From CAYJPV01 sp964396055 (GTDB lineage: Bacteria; Acidobacteriota; Vicinamibacteria; Vicinamibacterales; JAKQTR01): DNA of 54,543 nt. The notes under the pieces were generated by a model. The model was not told where the DNA came from. It worked only from the letters and a program-made list of their open reading frames with translations, and did not search any database. The translations under genes and the position numbers were made by a program. The stretch covers positions 1 to 54,543 of the forward strand of contig CAYNDV010000014.1 of NCBI GenBank assembly GCA_964396055.1. The letters are read 5' to 3'. Positions 34,475 through 44,001 of this stretch are shown piece by piece (the stretch's first letter is position 1; every line of letters starts with the position of its first letter).

Positions 34475-34484
34475 TATGTTATCC
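34475..34484. promoter_or_regulatory. Possible bidirectional -10 region
   Basis: TATGTTATCC (34475-34484) reads as TATGTT on the plus strand and GATAAC / TAACAT on the minus strand. It sits in the 57-bp gap between the divergent S9 and M28 peptidase genes, at plausible distance from both starts. No -35 box is clear on either side. Confidence 0.3.
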
Positions 34485-34511
34485 TGCGCGCCACGCTTCG
34501 AGGAGCCTGCC

Positions 34512-36644
34512 ATGCGTGCATGCCGTGCGCGCCGCCTGCCGGCGCTGTGTCTCGTCGTCACGTCGGTGGTGACCGTGCTCGCCGCCCAGGCACCGCCCGA
34601 CCGGTGCCTGGTGCCGCCCGGGATTCGTGACCCCATCCTGCACGAGTACTCAGGGGAACACGCGTACCTCCACGTGCAGATGCTCGCGGCGAACCGCGAT
34701 CGGCGGCCGGAGGAGTACACCGGGCGGTACTTCGAGACGGACTACATCCGCGGCGAGGCGGAGCGGTACGGCCTCTCGGACGTCCAGGTGGAGTACTTCC
34801 CGTCCGGTGAGGTCTGGGACGCGGAGGAGGCGGACCTCTGGCTGGTGCAGCCGGTGAAGAAGAAACTGGCGAGCCTGTTCATGGTGCCCGCCGCGCTGGC
34901 GCGAGGCAGCACGAGTGCGGATGTCGAAGCCGAGGTCGTCTACGTCGGCGCCGGCCGGGAAGCCGACTACGCAGGCAAGGACGTGACGGGGAAGATCGTG
35001 CTGGGCAGCGGATCGGTGGGGCAGGTCTTCAACGCCGCCGTGAATCTGCGCGGCGCCGCGGGCGCCCTCGGCACGGGCAGCGCCGGCGTGAGTGCCGACT
35101 CGCCCGGCTACACGCTCGACCAGCTGGGCTGGAGTGCCGTGTCGCCGCGGGGCGGGAAGACGGGATTCGGCTTCACGTTGTCCCTGCGCCAGATGCTGGA
35201 GCTGCAGCGGTACGTCGAGCGGGGGCAGCCGATCGTCATGCGGGCCCACGTGAAGACCCGGACCTACCCCCAGAAACTGAACGTGGTATCCGCCGCTATC
35301 CGCGGCAGCGATCCGTCGGCCGGGGAACTCCTGCTGGTGGCCCACAGTTTCGAGACGATCGCCACGCCCGGCGCCAACGACAACTGCTCCGGCGTCGGCA
35401 CGACCCTGGAGATCGCCCGGACGCTCGCCCGGCTGATCCGCGACGGCGCCCTGCCGCCTCCGCGCCGGACCATCCGTTTCCTCTGGGTGCCGGAGATCTC
35501 CGGCACGCGCGCCTGGCTCTTTGCGCACCCTGACGTCGCGGACCGCCTGCTGGCGGCCATGAACTTCGACATGACCGGCCCCGATCTCGAGCGCACGGAC
35601 ACCTACCTGCGGATGAAGATGACGCCGGACTCGGTGCCCTCGTACCTGAACGACCTCATCGCCAGCCTGCTCGTCTTCGTCGACCAGACGGAGATCCGGA
35701 CGCCGACGGGCAACAACGGGCCGTTCAACTACCGGCTCGTCCCCTTCATCTCGAACAGCGATCACATGGTGTTCGTCCAGGCCGGCATCCCGGCCATGCA
35801 GTTCAACCACTGGCCCGACAACTTCTACCACTCGAGCGAGGACCGGGTGGTCAACTCGGATCCCACGCAGATGAAGCGGGTCGGGTTCATGGGGGCGGCG
35901 GGGTTCTACTACCTGGCCACGGCGGGTTCCGCCGAGGCGCGGGCCCTCGCGTGGGAGGCGGCGTCGAACGGCGAGAAGTGGATGGCCGAGGTGGCGCGCC
36001 AGAGCGTCCGCCTGCTGGGCACCGACGGCGCCGCTCTGCCGGCCCAGCACGCCGCGGCTCAGAACAAGGTGGCCTGGGCCTTTCAGCGCGGCAAAGGGGG
36101 CGTCGAGTCGGTGCTGTCGCTGGCGGATGACGAGCCGGCGGCCGGCGTGGTGAAGGCGCTGGTCGGATCGCTGGAGGCGGCCCGCGCCGCGCAGGCGGCG
36201 AAACTCGAGGCTGTCTATCGCGGGCGGGCTGCGGCGGCCGGCGTGAAGCCGGTCGTGCCGCCGCCTTCGCCGCGTGCACTCGAACTTGCGCGGCAGGTGC
36301 CCGTGAAGCTGCACCGGCCCTTCTCGGCGGAGGCGCGCGCGCTGGCCGACGCGTCCCCCGGTGCCGGATTCCGCCTCGGGCCGCTCCCACCGCTGGCTCT
36401 GGCGGAGGTGTCGGGGTTCATCGACGGGACGCGCAGCGTGCTCGACATCTTCAACGCCGTACGGGCCGAGTACGGGCAGGTGACCACCAGCAACGACGAC
36501 TACAAGTTCGCCTACGTCGTCTCGCCCGACCTGCCCGACATCCAGATGGACGCGGTGGCCGGCGTCATCGCCGCCATGGAGAAGAACGGCACGGTGAGGA
36601 TCACGACGAAGGCGGACGCGACGAAGCCTCCAGTCCGGAAGTAG
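34512..36644 (+). CDS. Exported M28-like (DUF4910-type) peptidase with C-terminal extension
   Basis: 710 residues. A signal peptide (MRACRARRLPALCLVVTSVV) leads into a PA-like domain and an M28-type core: H278 (LLVAHSFETI), D290 (TPGANDNCSGVGTTLE), E328 (LWVPEISGTRAW), D353 (AAMNFDMTGPD) and H418 (ISNSDHMVFVQAG). The glutamate pair of classical M28 enzymes is E-I here, so one usual metal ligand is replaced, as in the DUF4910 branch. The last 250 residues include a helical region and a small domain (FIDGTRSVLDIFNAVRAEYG, about residues 640-690) resembling a PqqD-like winged helix. ATG 34512 follows GAGGAG. Its 3' end overlaps the convergent alpha/beta hydrolase by 44 bp. Confidence 0.8.
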   Translation: MRACRARRLPALCLVVTSVVTVLAAQAPPDRCLVPPGIRDPILHEYSGEHAYLHVQMLAANRDRRPEEYTGRYFETDYIRGEAERYGLSDVQVEYFPSGEVWDAEEADLWLVQPVKKKLASLFMVPAALARGSTSADVEAEVVYVGAGREADYAGKDVTGKIVLGSGSVGQVFNAAVNLRGAAGALGTGSAGVSADSPGYTLDQLGWSAVSPRGGKTGFGFTLSLRQMLELQRYVERGQPIVMRAHVKTRTYPQKLNVVSAAIRGSDPSAGELLLVAHSFETIATPGANDNCSGVGTTLEIARTLARLIRDGALPPPRRTIRFLWVPEISGTRAWLFAHPDVADRLLAAMNFDMTGPDLERTDTYLRMKMTPDSVPSYLNDLIASLLVFVDQTEIRTPTGNNGPFNYRLVPFISNSDHMVFVQAGIPAMQFNHWPDNFYHSSEDRVVNSDPTQMKRVGFMGAAGFYYLATAGSAEARALAWEAASNGEKWMAEVARQSVRLLGTDGAALPAQHAAAQNKVAWAFQRGKGGVESVLSLADDEPAAGVVKALVGSLEAARAAQAAKLEAVYRGRAAAAGVKPVVPPPSPRALELARQVPVKLHRPFSAEARALADASPGAGFRLGPLPPLALAEVSGFIDGTRSVLDIFNAVRAEYGQVTTSNDDYKFAYVVSPDLPDIQMDAVAGVIAAMEKNGTVRITTKADATKPPVRK

Positions 36645-37413
36645 GCGGAACCACGCGGCGGTAGAACGCCATCGCCCGTGCGAAGACGTCGTCGGGCCGC
36701 TCGCGGTGCGGGGCGTGGCCGCAGCCGTCGATCAACCACGTCTCCACCGGGCCGGCGACGTGCGCCGCAATGGCCTCGAGTTGTGCCGGTGTGCCGTACT
36801 CGTCGTCGGCGCCCTGCATGGCCAGCACCGGGCACGTGACGCCGGCGAGCGCCGGCCGCAGATCCCACGCCCTGAACGCCGGGTTGAGCCACGTTTCCGA
36901 CCAGCCCTCGAACACCTCGTCCGCCCGCCCGCCGTGGTAGCGGGCCAGCGCCTCGCGCAGGCCGCTGGTCGCGAAACGTGCGCGGACGGCGTGAAGCCCT
37001 GCGATGGTGACGTCCTCGACCATGACGTGGGCGGCCTCCGTGACGACGGCCAGCACCCGGGTGGGACAGGCTGCGGCGAAGGCCAGCGCGATCGTGCCGC
37101 CGTCGCTGTGTCCGTACAGGCACACCTGCCCGAGTCCGCACGCGTCGAGCAGCGCGGGCAGGGCAACGCGCGCCTCGTCGTCGAGAAACGTCAGCGGCCA
37201 GGGACGAGGGCGGGGATCGGACTGCCCGTACCCCCGTCGGCTGTACACGAGTCCGCCCCAGCCCAGTGCCGACGCCATCCGGTCGGGCAGCGCGCGCCAC
37301 TGTTCCTGGCAACCCAGGCCTTCGTGCAGAAACACCAGGGTGGGGGCGTCGGCCGGTGCGGCGATGAGCGGGCGGCAGTCGAGGCGGTGGCCCGCGACCG
37401 TGACGCCGGGCAT
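36601..37413 (-). CDS. Alpha/beta hydrolase (last gene of the leucine operon)
   Basis: 270 residues. The nucleophile elbow is GHSDGG (CLYGHSDGGTIALAFAAA), the acid lies in MQGADDEYGTP, and the histidine in IDGCGHAPHRERPDD. The oxyanion region is LVFLHEGLGCQEQWRALPDRM. It looks like an esterase or acyl-thioesterase-like hydrolase; a role in clearing CoA esters is suggested only by context. ATG 37413 lies one base after the HMG-CoA lyase stop (TAG-C-ATG), so it is clearly the final gene of the operon. It overlaps the 3' end of the M28 gene on the other strand by 44 bp. Confidence 0.85.
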   Translation of the reverse strand: MPGVTVAGHRLDCRPLIAAPADAPTLVFLHEGLGCQEQWRALPDRMASALGWGGLVYSRRGYGQSDPRPRPWPLTFLDDEARVALPALLDACGLGQVCLYGHSDGGTIALAFAAACPTRVLAVVTEAAHVMVEDVTIAGLHAVRARFATSGLREALARYHGGRADEVFEGWSETWLNPAFRAWDLRPALAGVTCPVLAMQGADDEYGTPAQLEAIAAHVAGPVETWLIDGCGHAPHRERPDDVFARAMAFYRRVVPPTSGLEASSRPPSS

Positions 37414-37414
37414 G

Positions 37415-38347
37415 CTACGCGTCCCTCGTGTCGCCGGCCGAACGGCGCGAGCCCAGGACCTGGTAGACCCGCGACGGCAGCGCCGGGGCCACGTGGGCGG
37501 CGATAAAGGCGGAGGCCGACAGCACCCCGTCGAGGCTCACGCCGGTGGCGATGCCGAGGCCGTCCAGGAAGTGGATGAGGTCGTCGGTTGCGAGGTTGCC
37601 GGACGCGCCGGGCGCGTACGGGCAGCCGCCCAATCCGCCGCACGCGGCATCGAAGGTGGTGATGCCGGCCTGGAGGCCCGCCAGCACGCTGGCCAGCGCC
37701 GTGCCGCGCGTGTCGTGCAGGTGGAGCGCAATGGCGTCCAGCGGGGACGCGGCCGCCACCGCCTCCAGGACTGACCAGACGTGGCCCGGACCGGCCACCC
37801 CAATCGTGTCACTGACGGCCACCTCGTACGTGCCGGCGTCCAGGAGTGCGCGCACCAGCGACGCGACGCGTGCGGGAGGCACGGGGCCCTCGTACGGGCA
37901 GCCGAAGCACGTCGAGAGGTAGCCGCGGACGCGCACCCCTCGTTCCCGGGCCCGGGCGCACACCGCCGCGCACGCCTCGAGCGACTCGGCGATGCTGTGG
38001 TTCGTGTTGCGGCGGCTGAAGGTCTCGGACGCGGCGGCCAGCACGGCCACCTCCGTGAGCCCGGCATCGGCAGCCCGATCGAGGCCCGTGAGATTCGGCA
38101 CCAGGGCCGTGTATCGCGTGCCGGGGTGCGGCCGGATCGTCCGGCTCACCTCGCCGGTGTCCGCCATCTGCGGGACCCACCTCGGGCTGACGAAGGCGCC
38201 GATTTCGATGACGGGCAGCCCGGCCGACGCCAGCCGATCGACGAAGGCGGCCCGAATCTCGACGGGGACCACCTGCGCCTGATTCTGCAGCCCGTCGCGC
38301 GGGCCGACTTCGACCACGGTGACGCGGGCGGGGAGGGCCGGCCTCAT
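37415..38347 (-). CDS. mvaB: Hydroxymethylglutaryl-CoA lyase
   Basis: 310 residues. It splits HMG-CoA into acetyl-CoA and acetoacetate, the last step of leucine breakdown. Signatures are VEVGPRDGLQNQ near the N-terminus (metal and substrate binding), STCFGCPYEGPVPPARV, and the lid cysteine motif GGCPYAPGASGN near residue 230. The ATG 38347 overlaps the TGA of the biotin-carrier gene (ATGA), so translation is coupled. The neighbours are the carrier upstream and the alpha/beta hydrolase downstream. Confidence 0.95.
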   Translation of the reverse strand: MRPALPARVTVVEVGPRDGLQNQAQVVPVEIRAAFVDRLASAGLPVIEIGAFVSPRWVPQMADTGEVSRTIRPHPGTRYTALVPNLTGLDRAADAGLTEVAVLAAASETFSRRNTNHSIAESLEACAAVCARARERGVRVRGYLSTCFGCPYEGPVPPARVASLVRALLDAGTYEVAVSDTIGVAGPGHVWSVLEAVAAASPLDAIALHLHDTRGTALASVLAGLQAGITTFDAACGGLGGCPYAPGASGNLATDDLIHFLDGLGIATGVSLDGVLSASAFIAAHVAPALPSRVYQVLGSRRSAGDTRDA

Positions 38348-38819
38348 GACACCTCCACCAGCACCGTCCCGGGCTGGACGAGTTCGCCCTCGGCGCAGTT
38401 GATGGCCGATACGACGCCGTCACGGGGCGACCGGATCGGCAGTTCCATCTTCATGGCCTCCAGGGTCAGCAGCACCTCGCCAGCACGAACCTGCTGCCCG
38501 GTGGCGACCGCGATCGCCAGCACGGTGCCCGGCATCGGCGCCGCGGCGGTGTCGCCGTGCCGCCCGGCGCGGGCGCGGGCGCGGCCGGCCTCCGCAATCT
38601 CGAGAACCGCGCTGCGCCCCTCGACGAACACCGCGCGCGCATCGGCGGGGCCCGCGACGAACACCTGCCACGTGCGGGTGCCGTCGTCGACGAGGTAACT
38701 GCCGTCGCCGCAGGGCGAGATCGTGAACAGGGTGTCCCCGACGCGGACCTGCCGTGCGTCCACGCGCTCGGCGGCCACGTCGCGGTCGCCGTACCGCACG
38801 GTGTAGCGGCGTCCGGCGC

Positions 38820-38823
<4 letters not shown>
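38344..38823 (-). CDS. Biotin carboxyl carrier protein of the acyl-CoA carboxylase
   Basis: 159 residues. The C-terminal biotinyl domain has the motif LTLEAMKMELPI with biotinylated K125, 34 residues from the C-terminus, as usual. The N-terminal 85 residues look like the BT linker domain of methylcrotonyl-CoA carboxylase alpha. Start GTG 38823 overlaps the TGA of the biotin carboxylase (38820-38822) in a GTGA arrangement, in the -1 frame. The sum of the two proteins (497 + 159) equals a normal fused alpha subunit, so a split or frameshift at the domain border is likely; see findings. The end overlaps the HMG-CoA lyase start by 4 bp. Confidence 0.88.
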
Positions 38824-40312
<1,489 letters not shown>

Positions 40313-40313
<1 letters not shown>

Positions 40314-41092
40314 CAGTCTGCCCGCCATGCCGCCCGCCGGCGCTCGAGGAAGGCGCGCAGGCCCTCCTGACCCTCGGCCGAGACCCGCCGGTCCGCGATG
40401 ACGCCTGCGGTGAGCGAGGCCATGGCCGCCGGGGCCGTTTGCGACACCTCCCGGATGAGCGCCTTGGCGGCGGCGACGGCCTCGGGGCCTGCGCCGACGA
40501 GTTCGCGCACGTATCCCGCCACCGTTTCGTCGAGGGCACCTGCGGGCACCACCGCATGCACGAGGCCGATCTCCCTGGCCCGCGTGGCGGTGAAGCGGGC
40601 CCCGGTGAGGAACAGTTCCCGGGCGGCGCTCCGGCCGATGCGGGCCAGCGCGAAGGGCGCTATCACTGCCGGCACGAGGCCGAGTTTCACTTCGGTAAAG
40701 CCGAACACCGCGTCGTCGGCGGCCACGACGATGTCGCAGACGGCGGCAAGACCGCACCCGCCGCCGAGGGCCGCGCCGTGGATGCGGCCCACGAGGGGTA
40801 GCGGCAGCGTGTCGAGCGCCGTGAACATCCGGGACAACGCCAGCGCGTCTGCCAGGTTCTCCTCACGGGAGTACGCGGCCATGCCCGCCATCCAGGCCAG
40901 GTCGGCGCCCGCGCAGAACTGGGGCCCCTCTCCGGCGAGCACGACCACGCGGACGCCGGGCCGGGCCTCGCCGGCCCAGGCGGTCAATTCCGCGACGACG
41001 GCGGCATTGAAGGCGTTGCGGACCTCCGGCCGGTTGAGCGCGACGTATTCGACCGGCCCGTCCCGGCGTACGGCGAGGTGCGCGAAGGCCAT
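40313..41092 (-). CDS. Enoyl-CoA hydratase/isomerase, probable methylglutaconyl-CoA hydratase
   Basis: 259 residues, a typical crotonase. The oxyanion-hole loops are FCAGADLAWMAGM (about 57-70) and GRIHGAALGGGCGLAAVCDI (about 102-121), with VKLGLVPAVIAPF near the catalytic glutamate position. In the leucine pathway it would hydrate 3-methylglutaconyl-CoA to HMG-CoA, the step between the carboxylase and the lyase; the annotation depends on operon context as much as on sequence. ATG 41092 is 2 bp after the stop of the carboxyltransferase, and the end overlaps the biotin carboxylase start. Confidence 0.88.
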
Positions 41093-41094
41093 GC

Positions 41095-42702
41095 CTACAT
41101 CCTGAAGACGCCGAAGCGGGCGTCGGGGATGGGGGCGTTGAAGGCCGCGGACAAGCCGAGGCCCAGCACGTCCCGTGTCTGCACCGGGTCGATCACGCCA
41201 TCGTCCCAGAGCCGGGCGGTGGAATAGTACGGGGACCCTTCACGCTCGTACTTGTCGATGATGGGGGACCGGATGGCGTCCTCCTCCTCGGGCGTGAAGG
41301 GCAGCCCGTCGCGGGCGAGTTGCTCGCGCTTCACGGTGGTCAGCACGCCAGCCGCCTGTTCGGCGCCCATCACGGAGATGCGGGCGTTGGGCCACATCCA
41401 CAGGAACCGCGGGTCGTAGGCGCGGCCGCACATGCCGTAGTTTCCGGCCCCGAATGACCCGCCGATGATCACCGTCAGCTTCGGCACCACCGAGTTCGCG
41501 ACGGCGTGCACCATCTTGGCGCCGTCCTTCGCGATGCCCGCCCGCTCGTAGTGCCGGCCCACCATGAAGCCCGTGATGTTCTGCAGGAAGATCAGGGGCA
41601 CGCCGCGCAGGTTGCACAACTCGATGAAGTGCGTGGCCTTCAGGGCGGACTCCGAGAACAGGACGCCGTTACTGGCGACCAGGCCGACCAGGAAGCCGTG
41701 CAGGCGGGCGAAGCCGGTCACGAGCGTCGTGCCGTAGCGTTCCTTGAATTCGTCGAAGCGCGAGCCGTCCACCAGCCGTGCGATCACCTCGCGGACGTCG
41801 TAAGGCCGGCGGGTGTCGGCGGGCACGATCCCGTACAGGTCGTGCGCGCCGTAGAGCGGCGCCTCGGGAGGCGCCACGTCGGCCGGCGCCGTCTTCACCG
41901 TGTTGAGCGTCGACACGACCGTGCGGGCCAGTCGCAGCGCGTGGGCGTCGTCGTCGGCGAGGTAGTCGGCCACGCCCGAAAGCCGCGTGTGCACGTCGGC
42001 GCCGCCGAGGTCCTCGGCCGTGACATCCTCGCCGGTGGCGGCCTTCACCAGCGGCGGGCCGGCCAGGAAGATCGTGCCCGTGCCGCGCACGATGATCGTC
42101 TCGTCCGACATCGCCGGGACGTAGGCGCCGCCCGCCGTGCAGGATCCCATCACCACCGCCACCTGCGGGATGCGGGCCGCGGACATGCGCGCCTGGTTGA
42201 AGAAAATGCGGCCGAAGTGATCGCGGTCGGGAAAGACCTCGGCCTGCAGCGGCAGGAAGGCGCCGCCGGAATCGACGAGGTAGACGCAGGGCAGCCGGTT
42301 CTGGAGCGCAATCTCCTGGGCCCGGACGTGCTTCTTGACCGTCACCGGGAAATAGGTGCCGCCCTTCACGGTCGCGTCGTTGGCCACGATCATCACTTCG
42401 CGGCCCGACACGCGGCCGATGCCCGTGACGATGCCGGCGCCCGGCGCCTCGTCGTCGTACAGGCCCGTGGCGGCCAGCGGCGACAGCTCGAGGAACGGCG
42501 AGCCCTGGTCGAGCAGCAGATCGATGCGCTCGCGCACGGGCAACTTGCCCTGGTCGCGGTGGCGCTTCAGGTACCGCGGGCCCCCGCCGGCTCGCGCGGC
42601 GTCGAGGCGCCGGCGCAGGTCGGCGGCCAGCTGCTCGTTGACACGGCGGCGGGCCTGGAACTCGTCACTGCCGGGTTCGACGTGCGTCTCGAGGACATCC
42701 AT
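41095..42702 (-). CDS. Methylcrotonyl-CoA carboxylase beta (carboxyltransferase) subunit
   Basis: 535 residues. The two crotonase-like halves of the carboxyltransferase are visible: VYLVDSGGAFLPLQAEVFPD with MGSCTAGGAYVPAMSDETII in the N half, and LIFLQNITGFMVGRHYERAG with IIGGSFGAGNYGMCGRAYDP in the C half. The alignment with MCC beta rather than propionyl-CoA carboxylase is supported by the neighbouring hydratase and HMG-CoA lyase. ATG 42702 lies 12 nt from a perfect TATAAT and has no Shine-Dalgarno sequence, so the operon transcript may start with almost no leader. It is the first gene of a six-gene operon running to 36601; no isovaleryl-CoA dehydrogenase is present nearby. Confidence 0.92.
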   Translation of the reverse strand: MDVLETHVEPGSDEFQARRRVNEQLAADLRRRLDAARAGGGPRYLKRHRDQGKLPVRERIDLLLDQGSPFLELSPLAATGLYDDEAPGAGIVTGIGRVSGREVMIVANDATVKGGTYFPVTVKKHVRAQEIALQNRLPCVYLVDSGGAFLPLQAEVFPDRDHFGRIFFNQARMSAARIPQVAVVMGSCTAGGAYVPAMSDETIIVRGTGTIFLAGPPLVKAATGEDVTAEDLGGADVHTRLSGVADYLADDDAHALRLARTVVSTLNTVKTAPADVAPPEAPLYGAHDLYGIVPADTRRPYDVREVIARLVDGSRFDEFKERYGTTLVTGFARLHGFLVGLVASNGVLFSESALKATHFIELCNLRGVPLIFLQNITGFMVGRHYERAGIAKDGAKMVHAVANSVVPKLTVIIGGSFGAGNYGMCGRAYDPRFLWMWPNARISVMGAEQAAGVLTTVKREQLARDGLPFTPEEEDAIRSPIIDKYEREGSPYYSTARLWDDGVIDPVQTRDVLGLGLSAAFNAPIPDARFGVFRM

Positions 42703-42714
42703 GTGAGTAGGGGA

Positions 42715-42744
42715 ATTATACGCGGCAATCCAGTCCGGGACTGG
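42715..42744 (-). promoter_or_regulatory. Promoter and palindromic operator of the leucine operon
   Basis: On the minus strand a perfect TATAAT (42715-42720) lies 12 nt before the ATG at 42702. The 15-bp inverted repeat CCAGTCC-G-GGACTGG (42730-42744) covers the region from about -20 to -35. No TTGACA-like -35 box is seen, suggesting activator dependence or repression at the palindrome. A TATCAT (42746-42751) on the plus strand could be the -10 box of the divergent gene at 42771. Confidence 0.6.
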
Positions 42745-42770
42745 GTATCATAGCGACCACGGGAGGCGGT

Positions 42771-43052
42771 GTGGACGACAAGGCGCGGATCACGTTGTCG
42801 GCGTGTGTGGGGGCCGTCGTGGGCGGCCTCGCGGGGTACCTGTTCCTGACCGAGGACGGCCGCCGGGTGCGCGAGCGCCTGGCGCCCGGCATGGAAGATC
42901 TGGCGATGGAGGTGCGGCGCCTGCGCGGCGCGGTGGACTCGGCGCGCGTCGCGATGCGCGACGGCTGGGCCGCCATCGACGACCTGCGCCGCAGCGTTCC
43001 GGGCCGTTCCGACGCCTGGGAGGGGTCGGGCCGGCCGCCCGCACCCTTCTAG
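42771..43052 (+). CDS. Small YtxH-like membrane-anchored protein
   Basis: 93 residues: one N-terminal membrane helix (ITLSACVGAVVGGLAGYLFL) and then a charged amphipathic helix (RRVRERLAPGMEDLAMEVRR, VDSARVAMRDGWAAIDDLRR). This resembles the YtxH group of small envelope or stress proteins; sequence support is modest. GTG 42771 is preceded by GGGAGG only 4 nt away, slightly close. It begins a plus-strand group with YihY (20-bp gap) and is divergent from the leucine operon. Confidence 0.65.
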   Translation: MDDKARITLSACVGAVVGGLAGYLFLTEDGRRVRERLAPGMEDLAMEVRRLRGAVDSARVAMRDGWAAIDDLRRSVPGRSDAWEGSGRPPAPF

Positions 43053-43071
43053 GCGGTGACAGGACCCCCTC

Positions 43072-44001
43072 ATGTCGCCGCGTCCGAGGACCGATGTCGG
43101 GTCGGTGGTCGTGGTGCGGGTGACGCGCCTGGCGGCGTCGCTGCGCAAGGGCGTGGTCCTGATGGGCCGGGCGATCTGGGGTGGGGTCGTCGGCGTCTAC
43201 AACAGTGACGACCTGACCCACGCCGCGGCCATCGCCTACTACGCCCTGCTGTCGTTCCTGCCGTTCCTGATGCTGTCGCTGTCGGTGCTCAGCCAGATCA
43301 CGGCCGACCACGGCGCGCACGCCGAGGTGCTGCGGTTCCTGCTGACGTACTTCCCCATGCAGCTGGACTTCGTCGACCGCCAGCTCGAGGTGTTCCGCCA
43401 GGCGCCGGTCCCGATCAGCGTGGGTGGGCTGCTGGCGCTGGTCTGGGCGTCCCAGGGCGTGTTCGGGGCCGTCAGCACTGCGGTGAATCACGCCTGGGGC
43501 GTCGAGCGGCCGCGGACCTTCTGGGGCCACCGTGTCTTCTCGCTGCTCATGATGGTGGCCACCGGGGCCGCCATCATGGCGGCCCTGCTGCTCGTGAGTT
43601 CCGCCAAGGTCGAAAGCGTCAACGCGCTGGCCTGGGAACAATATCCGCTGCTCGTGCAGGTGTCGGAGTGGGGGAGCCAGGCCTGGACCTTCTTCCTGTT
43701 TGTCGGCGTCGTAGGGCTGGTGTTCTATTTCGTGCCGAACACCAAGGTCCGCTTTCGCGACGTCTGGCCCGGCGCCGTCTGGACCGCGTTGATGTGGAGG
43801 CTGACCCTCGAAGGGTTCTCGTGGTGGGTGCGCCACTTCGCGCGCGCGTCCATCCACGGGTCGATCGCCACGGTGGTGTGGTTCCTGGTCTGGGTCTACA
43901 TCTCCTCGGTGCTGCTGCTGTACGGCGTGGAGGTGACGGCCACCTACGCCCGGCTGCGGCGGGAACACGCGGACCCCCATGCCCAATCGCCTCGCTCGTG
44001 A
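43072..44001 (+). CDS. YihY/virulence factor BrkB family membrane protein
   Basis: 309 residues with six hydrophobic helices. The family motif is visible as NSDDLTHAAAIAYYALLSFL (about residues 43-62), and the C-terminal WPGAVWTALMWRLTLEGFSW and IATVVWFLVWVYISSVLLL agree. YihY/BrkB proteins are inner-membrane proteins; the old RNase BN label is wrong, and the function is unclear. ATG 43072 follows an AGGA-like site. Its 3' end overlaps the DUF255 gene by 23 bp, so translation is coupled. Confidence 0.9.
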   Translation: MSPRPRTDVGSVVVVRVTRLAASLRKGVVLMGRAIWGGVVGVYNSDDLTHAAAIAYYALLSFLPFLMLSLSVLSQITADHGAHAEVLRFLLTYFPMQLDFVDRQLEVFRQAPVPISVGGLLALVWASQGVFGAVSTAVNHAWGVERPRTFWGHRVFSLLMMVATGAAIMAALLLVSSAKVESVNALAWEQYPLLVQVSEWGSQAWTFFLFVGVVGLVFYFVPNTKVRFRDVWPGAVWTALMWRLTLEGFSWWVRHFARASIHGSIATVVWFLVWVYISSVLLLYGVEVTATYARLRREHADPHAQSPRS

